The notes under the pieces were generated by a model. It ran no database searches. It was not told the DNA's origin and saw nothing but the letters and a program-made list of their open reading frames with translations. This document shows, in pieces, positions 24,933 through 33,427 of a stretch of DNA of 64,000 bases (position 1 is its first letter; the number at the start of each line of letters is the position of its first letter). The DNA is taken from positions 1-64,000 of the forward strand of contig NZ_WHSB02000009.1 of NCBI RefSeq assembly GCF_010994755.1. The letters run 5' to 3'. Position numbers and translations under genes: made by a program. Source of the stretch: Shinella lacus (GTDB lineage Bacteria; Pseudomonadota; Alphaproteobacteria; Rhizobiales; Rhizobiaceae).

Positions 24933-25357
24933 TCCGCTACGAGCTTTCCTGTGACAACGGGCACACCTTCGAAGGGTGGTTCGGCTCGGCGGACGATTTC
25001 GACCGCCAGCAGAAGATGGCGCTCGTCTCCTGTCCGACCTGCGGCTCGGCCCATGTCGCCAAGCGCCTGATGGCGCCCTCCGTCTCCACCGCCCGCAAGA
25101 GGAAGCGCCGCCAGGAGCTCGTCGTGCAGGCCGGCCAGAAGGAGATGATGGGCAAGCTCCGCGAGATCGTCACCGCGATCCGTGCCAATTCGGAAGATGT
25201 CGGCGAGCGCTTCCCCGAGGAAGCGCGGAAAATCCACTACGGCGAGACCGAACAGCGCGGCCTGATCGGCCGGGCCTCCGCCGAAGAGGTGCGCGACCTG
25301 CTGGAGGAGGGCGTCGAAGTGGCACCCCTTCCCGTCCTGCCCGACGAAACGAACTGA
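24929..25357 (+). CDS. DUF1178 family zinc-ribbon protein
   Basis: 142 residues. It starts MIRYELSCDNGHTFEGWF with a TTG codon that overlaps the nitrilase stop by 4 bases. A zinc-ribbon pair, a first Cys-Asn-Gly-His turn and a later SCPTCGS, sits in the first 45 residues. The rest is helical and charged. DUF1178 proteins are conserved in alphaproteobacteria, usually after the grxC-nitrilase pair, without a known function. Its stop abuts the stop of the convergent ubiG with no spacer. Confidence 0.9.
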   Translation: MIRYELSCDNGHTFEGWFGSADDFDRQQKMALVSCPTCGSAHVAKRLMAPSVSTARKRKRRQELVVQAGQKEMMGKLREIVTAIRANSEDVGERFPEEARKIHYGETEQRGLIGRASAEEVRDLLEEGVEVAPLPVLPDETN

Positions 25358-26107
25358 TCAGGCGGACGCTCGCCGCGCGACCATCATGTAGTTCACGTCC
25401 ATGTCCTTCGAGAGATTCCACTGGTTGGTGAGCGGGTTGAAGAACACGCCGGTGCGGTCCGTCACCGTCAGCCCCGATGCATTGAGCGGCTTCTCGATCT
25501 CTTCCGGGCGCACCAGCTTTTCATATTGATGCGTGCCGCGCGGCAACCAGCGCAGCACGTTTTCCGCGGCGAAGATCGCCAGTGCGGCCGCCTTCATCGT
25601 GCGGTTGATCGTGGCGACGAACATCACGCCGCCGGGGCGCACCATCGAGGCGCAGGTGGTGAGGAAGAACTCGACATCTGAGACATGCTCGACCACTTCC
25701 ATGTTAAGCACGACATCGAAGGTCTCGCCCGCTTCCGCCAGCGCTTCGGCCGTCACCGCGCGGTAATCGACGGGAACACCGCTGCCGGCCGCATGCGCCT
25801 TGGCAATGCCGATGTTCTTTTCCGAAGCATCGGCGCCCAGCACCTCCGCCCCCATGCGCGCCATCGGCTCGGAGAGCAGGCCGCCGCCGCAGCCGATGTC
25901 GAGGATGCGCAGGCCTTCGAGCGGGCGATGCGCCTTCGGGTCGCGGCCGAACTGGGCGGAGACGAGATCGCGGATATAGGTGAGGCGGACCGGATTGAAC
26001 TTGTGCAACGGCCGGAACTTGCCGTTCGGATCCCACCATTCCGCGGCCATCGCCGAAAACCGGTCGACTTCCGCCTGGTCGATCGTCGTGCGGGCTGCCT
26101 CGCTCAT
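25358..26107 (-). CDS. ubiG: Ubiquinone biosynthesis O-methyltransferase UbiG
   Basis: 249 residues. The family N-terminus [23 protein letters not shown], in broken form, the SAM loop [19 protein letters not shown] and [16 protein letters not shown] are all typical of UbiG, which carries out both O-methylations in ubiquinone synthesis. ATG 26107 has GGAGAC upstream and starts at the usual MSEA position; the open frame to 26152 is not supported. An inverted repeat with 8-bp arms lies 24-50 bases upstream (26131-26157). Confidence 0.95.
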   Translation of the reverse strand: MSEAARTTIDQAEVDRFSAMAAEWWDPNGKFRPLHKFNPVRLTYIRDLVSAQFGRDPKAHRPLEGLRILDIGCGGGLLSEPMARMGAEVLGADASEKNIGIAKAHAAGSGVPVDYRAVTAEALAEAGETFDVVLNMEVVEHVSDVEFFLTTCASMVRPGGVMFVATINRTMKAAALAIFAAENVLRWLPRGTHQYEKLVRPEEIEKPLNASGLTVTDRTGVFFNPLTNQWNLSKDMDVNYMMVARRASA

Positions 26108-26130
26108 GGCTCGTCTCCTTCGCGTCCGTA

Positions 26131-26157
26131 TCCCCGTGAAGTCGGCCTCCACGGGGA
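26131..26157. repeat. Inverted repeat upstream of ubiG
   Basis: TCCCCGTG (26131-26138) and CACGGGGA (26150-26157), 11 bases apart, between the ubiG start and the stop of the enolase-superfamily gene. There is no T-run, so it may be a processing hairpin or an operator for ubiG. A TTGACA (minus strand, 26166-26161) stands beside it. Confidence 0.4.
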
Positions 26158-26185
26158 ATATGTCAAGGGGGCGAAGTGAAGCGGC

Positions 26186-27310
26186 TCAGGGAAGCCGCGT
26201 CGCCTTGAGCCGCTCCTCGTCGAGCACGATGCCGAGGCCCGGCGCCTCGCCGAGCTTGAGCCAGCCGTTCTCGTGGCGCAGTGGTGTCGCGAGCGGATAG
26301 TCGCGGCGCGCCTCGCTCCATTCCGGCGTGTCATAGGGATATTCGAGGAAGGGCGCGTCCCCCGCACCCGCCGTCAGATGCGCATTGGCGAGCACGCCGA
26401 TGCCGTTCGTCCAGGAGTGCGGCGTGAAGGTGACGCCCGCCTCGCGCGCCTGGAAGGCGAGCCGCCGGCAGCCGGTAATGCCGCCGACCAGCGCCACGTC
26501 CGGCTGGATCACGTCGAAGGCGCGCTCTTCGATGATATCGCGGAACTCGTAGAGTTCGCGCGTCATCTCGCCGCCGGCAATGCGGATATCCGTCGCCTCC
26601 TTCAGCGCCTTCATGCCCTTACGGTCGGAGCGGTGCAGCGGCTCCTCCATCCAGTAGATACCGAGCCGCTCCAGCTCGCGCGCCACGACCAGCGCGTCCT
26701 TGAACGTCCAGGGCAGCGTCGTATCCCAGGGCATGCGCCAACCCTGGTTGCAGTCGACCATCAGCTCCAGTCGGTCGCCGACGCGCGCACGGATCGCCTC
26801 CAGCGCCTTCACGTCGTCGCGCCAGCCATTGCGGCCGCCGGCAGACGACGAGAAGCGGACCTTCATCGCCGGAAAACCCTCCTCGATATAGCGCTCCGCC
26901 TGGTCCGCCATGGCGGAGGGCTCGCGCAGCACGCCCGAGGAGGCGTAGAGCCGCACACGATCCGCCCGGCCGCCCAGCATGCGCCAGACCGGCTCGCCGG
27001 TCACCTTGCCGGCAAGGTCCCAGAGTGCGAGATCGAGCGGCCAGCAGCGGCCGTAGTGGAAATTGATATGCGACAGCACCTCGTAGTGCCGTTCGAGATG
27101 GCGCGGGTCCTGGCCGATGAACAGGTCCTCGTGCCCCTCGAACCCCTTCATCAGGTCGCCGGAGCCGATGCCCTCGCGGCCCTCGTCATCGCTCACGCGC
27201 ACGATCGTCGCGTCGAAATGCCGGCGCGGCCGGCCGTCCCAGCTTGCCTTGAACGGCGGATCGAGCGGCAGCCGGTGATGGCTGATCCCGATGGATACGA
27301 TCTTGCTCAT
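26186..27310 (-). CDS. Enolase-superfamily enzyme, mandelate racemase subgroup
   Basis: 374 residues. The metal ligands are Asp186 (VDCNQGW), Glu222 (MEEPL) and Glu248 (AGGEMT). The catalytic residues are Lys150 in a K-V-R motif and a His298-Asp271 dyad (TPHSW, QPDVA), closely matching mandelate racemase numbering. The family abstracts a proton alpha to a carboxylate, then racemises or dehydrates, usually on sugar acids. The substrate is not identifiable by eye. It is the last gene of a run with an iron-type alcohol dehydrogenase and an aldehyde dehydrogenase, with gaps of 9-21 bases, so the three probably act in one catabolic pathway. Confidence 0.85.
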   Translation of the reverse strand: MSKIVSIGISHHRLPLDPPFKASWDGRPRRHFDATIVRVSDDEGREGIGSGDLMKGFEGHEDLFIGQDPRHLERHYEVLSHINFHYGRCWPLDLALWDLAGKVTGEPVWRMLGGRADRVRLYASSGVLREPSAMADQAERYIEEGFPAMKVRFSSSAGGRNGWRDDVKALEAIRARVGDRLELMVDCNQGWRMPWDTTLPWTFKDALVVARELERLGIYWMEEPLHRSDRKGMKALKEATDIRIAGGEMTRELYEFRDIIEERAFDVIQPDVALVGGITGCRRLAFQAREAGVTFTPHSWTNGIGVLANAHLTAGAGDAPFLEYPYDTPEWSEARRDYPLATPLRHENGWLKLGEAPGLGIVLDEERLKATRLP

Positions 27311-27331
27311 GCGCCCCTCCCCTTCAAAACG

Positions 27332-28831
27332 TTAGCCGAACTGCTGCCAGATCGTCTTGTAATCGCAATATTTGTCGATCGCATGCACCGAGCGGTCGCG
27401 ACCGAAGCCGGATTGCTTGAAGCCGCCGAAGGGCGTGGCGAAATTCGACATGTCGTAGGTGTTGATCCAGACCGTACCGGCATGGATCGCCTCGGAGAAG
27501 CGGTGCGCCCGGTCCATGTCGCGGGTGAAGACGGCGCCGGCCAGCCCGTAGATCGTGTCGTTGGCGATGGTGAGGGCCTCTTCCTCGGTGTCGAAGGCAA
27601 TCGCCGCCAGCACCGGCCCAAAGATCTCCTGCCGCGCGATGCGCATGTCATTCGTCACATCGGTGATGACGCCCGGCGAGACGTAATAGCCGCCGGTCTC
27701 CGACAATACCCGCTCCGCCCCAAAGACGCGGCGCCCGCCATCTTTCTCGCCCGTGGCGATCAGGCCCAACACCTTGTCCATGTGCTCCACCTCGATCAGC
27801 GCACCGATCTGTGCGGAGGGCTCGAAAGGGTGCGCCAGCGCGATCTCGCGCTTCACAACGGCCTCGATCTTCTCGATCAACTTGTCCTGCACCGAACGCT
27901 GCACAACGAGGCGGGTGGCGGCGTGGCAGGTCTCGCCGGAATTGTAGAAACAGCCCCAGGCGGCGGCACTGGCGGCCGCATCGAGATCGGCATCCTCGAA
28001 GACGACGAGCGGCGACTTGCCGCCGAGTTCCAGCGCCACGCGCTTGAGGTTCGATTGGGCCGCATAGCCCATGATCAGCTTGCCGACCTCGGTCGAGCCG
28101 GTGAAGGCGACCATGTCGACATCCATGTGTAGCGCCAGCGGCTTTCCCACTTCCTCGCCAAAACCGGTAATGATATTGAAGACGCCGGCGGGCAGGCCCG
28201 CCTCGATTGCCAGTTCCGCCAGCCGCAGCGCCGAAAGCGACGACTGTTCCGCCGGCTTCAGCACGACGGAATTGCCGGCCGCAATCGCCGGCCCGAGCTT
28301 CCAGGCGTCGATGATCATCGGATAGTTCCACGGCGTGATCGCCGCGATGACGCCGAGCGGCACCTTGCGCACCAGCGCGCGCGCCTTCGGTCCCGTCGGG
28401 GCGATCTCGTCATAGAGCTTGTCGACCATCTCACCGTAATACTGGATGCCCTCGGCGCAGAGCCGCACATCGACGCCAAGCGAGGCCTGCACAGGCTTGC
28501 CGACATCGAGCGTCTCCAGCAGCGCCAGCTCCTCGCCATGGGCACGGATCAGCTCCGCCCAGCGCAGCATGATCTTCTTCTTCTCGATCGGCTCCTTACC
28601 GCGCCACACGGCGCTGGCAAAGGCCTTGCGGGCGGAAGCGACCGCGAGATCGACATCCGCCACATCGCCGCGCGCCAGCACGGCGCCGGGCTGGCCATCC
28701 ATCGGGCGCGTGCGGGTGAACGTCTTGCCGGAAGCGGCGGGCTGCACCTTGCCCTCGATGAAATGCCCCCGATCAAGCGATAGGCCGGCAAGGCGGTCTT
28801 CCCAATAGGCGCGGCTGAACTGTTCGGTCAT
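27332..28831 (-). CDS. NAD(P)-dependent aldehyde dehydrogenase
   Basis: 499 residues of the classical ALDH fold. Active-site residues fall at canonical places: Asn169 (PWNYP), Glu268 (ELGGK) and Cys302 (SGETCHAATR), with the cofactor loop FTGSTEVGK. The normal Gly-Gln before Cys is Gly-Glu here. It oxidises an aldehyde to a carboxylate; the betaine-aldehyde/gamma-aminobutyraldehyde-like style does not fix the substrate. It lies 9 bases downstream of the iron-type alcohol dehydrogenase gene, so an alcohol-aldehyde-acid oxidation sequence is plausible. Confidence 0.9.
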   Translation of the reverse strand: MTEQFSRAYWEDRLAGLSLDRGHFIEGKVQPAASGKTFTRTRPMDGQPGAVLARGDVADVDLAVASARKAFASAVWRGKEPIEKKKIMLRWAELIRAHGEELALLETLDVGKPVQASLGVDVRLCAEGIQYYGEMVDKLYDEIAPTGPKARALVRKVPLGVIAAITPWNYPMIIDAWKLGPAIAAGNSVVLKPAEQSSLSALRLAELAIEAGLPAGVFNIITGFGEEVGKPLALHMDVDMVAFTGSTEVGKLIMGYAAQSNLKRVALELGGKSPLVVFEDADLDAAASAAAWGCFYNSGETCHAATRLVVQRSVQDKLIEKIEAVVKREIALAHPFEPSAQIGALIEVEHMDKVLGLIATGEKDGGRRVFGAERVLSETGGYYVSPGVITDVTNDMRIARQEIFGPVLAAIAFDTEEEALTIANDTIYGLAGAVFTRDMDRAHRFSEAIHAGTVWINTYDMSNFATPFGGFKQSGFGRDRSVHAIDKYCDYKTIWQQFG

Positions 28832-28840
28832 ATCGGGTCC

Positions 28841-29983
28841 TCAGAGCGTCTTGGGCAGGGCCATCATTGCGGCCGCGAAGGTTTCGATATCGGCGTCGGA
28901 AATCTCGCGCACCGTCGAGCGGCGCATTGGCTGGTTTTCCGGCGCGCGCATTTCGCGGGCGAGATCGGCGGTGGTGAAATCCGCAAAGGCTTTTGGCAGC
29001 GCGCGGACGATGCCGCAGCGGTCCATCAGGTCGCCAACAAAGCCCGGCAACATCGCCGCATCGGAGAGCCCGCAGGCCCGCGCCGCCGCCGCAAGATCCG
29101 CCGTGTCGGCCTCGACCAGCCAGGCGAGCGTGGCCTCGAAGCCGAGCGCCGTGGCAAGCCCGTGATGCACCGGCGCAAGGCCGGCAAGCGCATGGCTGAT
29201 ATTGTGGGCGATCGCCGTGCCGCAATTGTCGATGGCGACGCCGGCATAACACGAGCCGAGCAGCACCTTGCCGCGCGCTTCGATATCCGCCGGGTTCTTC
29301 ACCGCCGTTTCCAGCGCTTCCGTCAACAGGCCGAGCGCCGCATGGGCATAGAGCGCCGCACCCGCATGGGCATTGCGGTTGGTCGCCGCCTCGAAGGCGT
29401 GCACGAAGGCATCGAGGCCGCACCAGGCGGTGAGGTTCGCCGGCAGCGTCACCGTCAGCGCCGGGTCAAGCAGCACGAGGTCCGCCTTGGTCTCCGGCCC
29501 CCAGATCCAGAGTTTCTTGCCCTGCGGCCCGGCAAAGATCGTCGTCGCCGAGGTTTCCGAGCCGGTGCCCGCTGTCGTCGGCACCATGATCTTCTTCAGG
29601 GGCGCCTTCGGCAATGGATTGGCGGCAAGCGCATAATGCATCGGGTCTTCGGAAGCAGCCGCCGCGCAGGCCGCGATCTTGGCAATATCCAGCGCCGACC
29701 CGCCGCCGAGGCCGACGACGAGATCCTTGCCGCGGGCCGCCGCCGTTGCGGCCTGCACATGCGCAAGCTTCGGCTCGCCGGCAAAGTCCGAATAGAAATC
29801 CGCGGCCACGCCTTCCGCGGCGAATTGCGCTGCCAGGCGTTCGCCAAGGCCGCTGTTGGCAAGGAAACCATCGATGACGACGAGCACCTTTTCCGCGCCG
29901 AGCGCGCGGGCGGAGGCGGCGATGGTGTCATGAGCCCCGTCGCCGAAGCGGATATCGGGCACGAAAGACGTAACGAACTTCAC
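28841..29983 (-). CDS. Iron-containing alcohol dehydrogenase / maleylacetate reductase-like
   Basis: 380 residues, group III (iron-type) alcohol dehydrogenase. Visible are the NAD loop GLGGGSALDIAK, the PTTAGTGSE segment, and metal ligands Asp191 and His195 (GLDAFVHAFEA), His264 (SHALAG) and His274 (VHHG). Members reduce or oxidise short alcohols, lactaldehyde, 4-hydroxybutyrate or maleylacetate. It is first in the three-gene run and is divergent from a LysR-type regulator gene 92 bases away, which probably controls it. Confidence 0.88.
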   Translation of the reverse strand: MKFVTSFVPDIRFGDGAHDTIAASARALGAEKVLVVIDGFLANSGLGERLAAQFAAEGVAADFYSDFAGEPKLAHVQAATAAARGKDLVVGLGGGSALDIAKIAACAAAASEDPMHYALAANPLPKAPLKKIMVPTTAGTGSETSATTIFAGPQGKKLWIWGPETKADLVLLDPALTVTLPANLTAWCGLDAFVHAFEAATNRNAHAGAALYAHAALGLLTEALETAVKNPADIEARGKVLLGSCYAGVAIDNCGTAIAHNISHALAGLAPVHHGLATALGFEATLAWLVEADTADLAAAARACGLSDAAMLPGFVGDLMDRCGIVRALPKAFADFTTADLAREMRAPENQPMRRSTVREISDADIETFAAAMMALPKTL

Positions 29984-30028
29984 GGAAAATCCCCCAGACG
30001 ATTTCCCGAACCGTGCATCACGATTTCA

Positions 30029-30040
30029 GATTTTCAAATC
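30029..30040. promoter_or_regulatory. Candidate LysR operator half in the divergent promoter region
   Basis: GATTT-TC-AAATC, a short perfect inverted repeat in an AT-rich tract between the divergent LysR gene and the iron-ADH gene. LysR regulators commonly bind T-N11-A style dyads in such places. Only the position and symmetry support this. Confidence 0.3.
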
Positions 30041-30075
30041 CTTGGATTTTTCGGGCTTTTTGATAACATCAGATC

Positions 30076-31002
30076 ATGAAAGTCGGTCTGCTCGCCCATA
30101 TCCCGCTGGAAGCCTTTCGCGTCTTCGACGCCGCCTGCCGGCACATGAACTTTTCCCGCGCCGGGCGCGAGCTCAACATCACGCAGGCCGCCGTCAGCCG
30201 CCGCATCAAGGGACTGGAAGACCATCTCGGCACGCAGCTCTTCGCCCGCGCCGGCAAGAACCTGTCGCTGACGCCGCGCGGCGAAAAGCTGTTCCAGCGC
30301 GTGCGCGCCTCGCTCGACTATCTCGAAGAGAGCCTCGAACCCTTCCGCACCGGCGCCGGCCAGAGCATCTCGCTTGCCGCCAGCGGCTCCGTCTCTCATC
30401 TTTGGCTCGGCCCGCGCCTGCGCGATTTCGCCCGCGACAATCCCGGCGTTTCCATTCGCCTCGTCACCGTCGACAGCCCCGCCGACCTCGCCTCGGAAAA
30501 CAACGACCTCGTCATCCTCTATTCCGCCGGCGAGCACCCGCGCTGGAACCTGACGCCGCTTCTGGCCGAGGAACTGGCGCCAGTCGCGGCGCCCGGCTAC
30601 ATCGCCCGCAAGGGGCTCGATCCCGCCACGCTCGCCCCGGCCGATCTCGCCGGCCTCGACCTCATCGACTACGAGCGCTTCAACGCCAACTGGATTTCCT
30701 TCCGCCCCTGGCTGGAGCGCGTCGCGCCCGAAACCTTTCGGCGCCGGCCGCTGCCCCGGCCGCATCTCACCTTCTCCACCTATGCGCTGGCGATCGATGC
30801 CGCACGCAGCGGCGACGGGGTGGCGCTCGGCAGCCTCGATCTCATCGCCGCCGAGCTTGCCGCGGGCACCCTCGTGCAGCTCGGCGGGACGAGCCTCGTC
30901 ACCGGCTACGGCTACCATCTCGGCCTGCCGAAATTTCGCACCGCGCCGCCGGAGGTGCTGATGCTGCATGAAAGCCTGCTGGCCTCGCGCAGCGCCGCGT
31001 GA
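30076..31002 (+). CDS. LysR-family transcriptional regulator
   Basis: 308 residues. The N-terminal winged helix-turn-helix spans about 8-67 (LEAFRVFDAACRHMNFSRAG, then ITQAAVSRRIKGLEDHLG). A LysR substrate-binding domain follows with the usual two-lobed pattern. The style resembles GcvA-type members. It is divergent from the ADH-ALDH-enolase-superfamily genes and most likely controls them in response to a pathway intermediate. This is context inference. Confidence 0.92.
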   Translation: MKVGLLAHIPLEAFRVFDAACRHMNFSRAGRELNITQAAVSRRIKGLEDHLGTQLFARAGKNLSLTPRGEKLFQRVRASLDYLEESLEPFRTGAGQSISLAASGSVSHLWLGPRLRDFARDNPGVSIRLVTVDSPADLASENNDLVILYSAGEHPRWNLTPLLAEELAPVAAPGYIARKGLDPATLAPADLAGLDLIDYERFNANWISFRPWLERVAPETFRRRPLPRPHLTFSTYALAIDAARSGDGVALGSLDLIAAELAAGTLVQLGGTSLVTGYGYHLGLPKFRTAPPEVLMLHESLLASRSAA

Positions 31003-31127
31003 GGCGCGCGCTGGGCCGCGCTTGCAGGCGTGCGCCTTGTGGCCTATCAGGAACGAAAGATCGGCCGTGGCCGGGGCCTGGCCCCCACCCGGCGGCCGCA
31101 TCGACACGGGCAACGGCGCGGTTCGGC

Positions 31128-31919
31128 ATGACGGAGCGGAAGCAAGGCAGATCCGGCTTGGTTGTCTTCGGGCTCTTCGCCATCGTGCTGCTCGGAGCGA
31201 TCGGCGCGACCGTGCTCCTCGCCAACGATTACCGCAATCTCAACCTGCTGCTCGCCCGCTTCGGCTACGACCCGATAGAGGCCCAACCGCGCGAACGCGC
31301 GCTGCGCCCCTACGAGATGAAGGGCAACCGCATGCCGCGCCCCGAGGGTCTTATTTCCGAACGGCTGCTGACCCCCGTCACGCCCACGCAGACCCAGTTC
31401 GTGCGCACGATCCGCAAGGCGCCGGAAGCGCTCTGCGAGGCGCTGCGCCGCGGCGGCTTCGTCAATTCCGGCTGGAAGGCCGGCGTCTTCGACCAGCAGA
31501 GCTGGGAGTGCCAGTCCTACCGTGAATTCGCCCATGAGCGCGACGGGCCGAACCCGTCCTCCTCCGTCTTCCTGTCGATCAAGGGCAATGCCGAAACCCG
31601 CGTCTCCTCCTTCCGCCTCAAGCTGAATATCGAGAACCCGGCGACGCAAACCCAGGTGACCGATGCCGTCATCAATGCCATCGAGGTCTTTCTCGACGAG
31701 GTGCGCTGGGAAGAGGCCCCCGATATTTTCGAGAACATCCGGGCGCTCAAGGAGTTCGACATCATCCGCTTCGGCAACCGCATCCAGCTCAAGAAGGAAT
31801 TCGGCGAAACGCCGCGCTACAATTTCACCATCAACCCGGACCGCACGCGTAACCGCGGCTCCTACCTGCCGGATTATTTCGACCGCAGCCGCTGGCTGCC
31901 GCTCGCGGAAAAAATGTGA
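31128..31919 (+). CDS. Uncharacterised membrane-anchored protein
   Basis: 263 residues. A basic N-terminus (MTERKQGRSG) and one transmembrane helix (about 11-32) anchor a soluble, probably periplasmic domain. The domain has two cysteines spaced about 25 apart (ALCEALRRGGF and SWECQSYREF), and ends DYFDRSRWLPLAEKM. The segment SSVFLSIKGN and a long helix are visible, but I recognise no enzyme motif. It seems to be a rhizobial family without known function. The stop overlaps the next ATG by one base (TGATG), pointing to a two-gene unit with the nuclease-like protein. Confidence 0.7.
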   Translation: MTERKQGRSGLVVFGLFAIVLLGAIGATVLLANDYRNLNLLLARFGYDPIEAQPRERALRPYEMKGNRMPRPEGLISERLLTPVTPTQTQFVRTIRKAPEALCEALRRGGFVNSGWKAGVFDQQSWECQSYREFAHERDGPNPSSSVFLSIKGNAETRVSSFRLKLNIENPATQTQVTDAVINAIEVFLDEVRWEEAPDIFENIRALKEFDIIRFGNRIQLKKEFGETPRYNFTINPDRTRNRGSYLPDYFDRSRWLPLAEKM

Positions 31920-32521
31920 TGCACTTGCGAACAAGGCCGATGATCGCAGCCCTCCTCCTGCTGCTCGTCACCACCATGGCGGCAATGGCAGCGGAACTCC
32001 TGCCGGGTGCCGCCTCCGACGATCCGATCTGGACCGACAAGCCCGTGCGCGTCGACCGCAGCAAGCAGACCTATGAACGGCTGGCGGTCGAGCACATCAT
32101 GACGCCGCTGCGCATCCCCGTCAGCAGCCGCGTCACCGTGCTCGACAGCACGTCCTTTCGCGATGGCGACCGGCTCTATGTGCTGACGAACGCGATCGCT
32201 GTCGATGCGAAACGGTTCTGCCGCGGCGAAGGTGGCGCCATCGCGGTGTGCGGCCAGAAGGCGCGGATCGTGCTGCGGCAGCTCGTCGCCAACCGCACGC
32301 TCTTCTGCGAGCAGGATTTCCGCATCGGCCCCGCCACCTTCCTCACCTGCACATCCGGCGGCAAGGATATCGCCCAGGCGCTGATCGCCGCCGGCGCGGC
32401 CTGGGCGGCGACGCCGGAAGGAGTGCCGGCGCAGCAGCAGGCGATGCAGAAGAAGGCCGGCATCTGGATCGATGCGGAATGCCGCGCGCTCGGCCGCTGC
32501 CCGCCCGTCAGGCGGCGTTAG
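31919..32521 (+). CDS. Exported protein with a degenerate staphylococcal-nuclease-like domain
   Basis: 200 residues. A signal peptide (about 1-24, ending AAMAAE) precedes a domain that follows the order of thermonuclease-like proteins: a DGDRL turn, a cysteine after the mid-strand (KRFC), CGQKARIVLRQL, a second FCEQDFRIG strand, LTC, then IAQALIAAGAAWA. The usual catalytic Arg/Glu pairs of staphylococcal nuclease are not evident, so activity is doubtful. The four to five cysteines suggest disulfides in the periplasm. It is coupled to the upstream membrane-anchored gene. Its stop codon lies at the very edge of the RIME-like element. Confidence 0.65.
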   Translation: MHLRTRPMIAALLLLLVTTMAAMAAELLPGAASDDPIWTDKPVRVDRSKQTYERLAVEHIMTPLRIPVSSRVTVLDSTSFRDGDRLYVLTNAIAVDAKRFCRGEGGAIAVCGQKARIVLRQLVANRTLFCEQDFRIGPATFLTCTSGGKDIAQALIAAGAAWAATPEGVPAQQQAMQKKAGIWIDAECRALGRCPPVRRR

Positions 32522-32623
32522 AGTTTGTCAGGGAAAAGTGGGAACCGGTTTTCCCGATAAGACAAACGGAAACAAAAAGACATAGAGCCTGTGTGGTTCT
32601 GACTGAAGCACACAGGCTCTATG
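32522..32623. repeat. RIME-like intergenic mosaic element with two palindromes
   Basis: About 102 bases with two inverted repeats. The first is GTTTGTC ... GACAAAC (32526-32571 region) enclosing GGGAAAA ... TTTTCCC. The second is a perfect 15-bp stem, CATAGAGCCTGTGTG (32581-32595) with CACACAGGCTCTATG (32609-32623) and a 13-base loop. The text of the element (GTTTGTC, GGAACCGGTTTTCCC, ACAAACGGAAACAAAA, CATAGAGC) matches what I know of the Rhizobium-specific intergenic mosaic elements, RIME1 type. Confidence 0.8.
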
Positions 32624-32665
32624 GATGCGCCACTTTGCCGGTTCCCGTCGGCCGCCTTCCCCGCT

Positions 32666-33427
32666 ATGACGTCGAATATGAGCATTGCCCTACCCCCGCT
32701 GCGCCGCCGCCGTCTGACGCTTCCCGCCGACCAGCCGCTGATCTACGCGATCGGCGACGTGCACGGCTGCCACGATGCCGTGCTGGCACTGGAGGAGAAG
32801 ATCCGCGCCGATGCCGCGGCCTATGCCGGCGTGCCGCCGCTGATCCTCTATCTGGGGGATTATGTCGACCGCGGACCGGCATCCAATGCGGTAATCGAGC
32901 ATCTGGCGACGGAGCGCCATGCCGACGGCATCGAGCGCATCGCACTCTGCGGCAATCATGACGATACGTTCCTGAAATTCATCATCGACCCGCTGCAGCA
33001 CCTGCGCTGGCTGGACTATGGCGGCGATGCGACGCTGCGCTCCTACGGCATCGACCTTGCGGACTATCGCTACGGCGAGCGCGGCATGCGGGCCCTCGGC
33101 GAGGCGCTTCGCCAGCGCGTGCCGCCACACCACATCGCCTTCCTGCAAGACCTGCCGATCGCGGCCTTGAGCGGCCGCCGGCTCTTCGTTCATGCCGGCA
33201 TCCAGCCGGGCGTGCCCCTTCCGCAGCAGAAGGATTACGACATGATCTGGATCCGCGAACCGTTCCTCAGCGAAGGCCCCGGCCTGCCGATCACCGTCAT
33301 CCACGGCCATACCGCAGGACCCGAGCCGGTCTTCGGCACGGACCGGATCTGCATCGACACCACCTGTTACGCGAGCGGCCGCCTGACGGCGCTGAAGGTG
33401 ACGCCGGAAGGCGCCACGCTTCTCTGA
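32666..33427 (+). CDS. PPP-type metallophosphatase
   Basis: About 253 residues. The phosphoprotein-phosphatase metal-binding motifs are complete: GDVHGCHD, GDYVDRGPASN, GNHDD, then HAGI and a final HGHT. It resembles bacterial serine/threonine phosphatases such as PrpA/PrpE and the ApaH fold. The substrate may be phosphoprotein or a nucleotide such as Ap4A. The start is uncertain: ATG 32666 or ATG 32678, neither with a clear ribosome-binding site; the frame is open back to the ATG formed by the hairpin of the RIME-like element (32621). It is convergent with manC with no spacer. Confidence 0.85.
   Translation: MTSNMSIALPPLRRRRLTLPADQPLIYAIGDVHGCHDAVLALEEKIRADAAAYAGVPPLILYLGDYVDRGPASNAVIEHLATERHADGIERIALCGNHDDTFLKFIIDPLQHLRWLDYGGDATLRSYGIDLADYRYGERGMRALGEALRQRVPPHHIAFLQDLPIAALSGRRLFVHAGIQPGVPLPQQKDYDMIWIREPFLSEGPGLPITVIHGHTAGPEPVFGTDRICIDTTCYASGRLTALKVTPEGATLL

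Noticed and set aside
32581-32623. Riboswitch or attenuator ahead of the phosphatase gene
   Set aside because: The hairpin is part of a dispersed RIME-like repeat with two palindromes and has no T-run or leader peptide.
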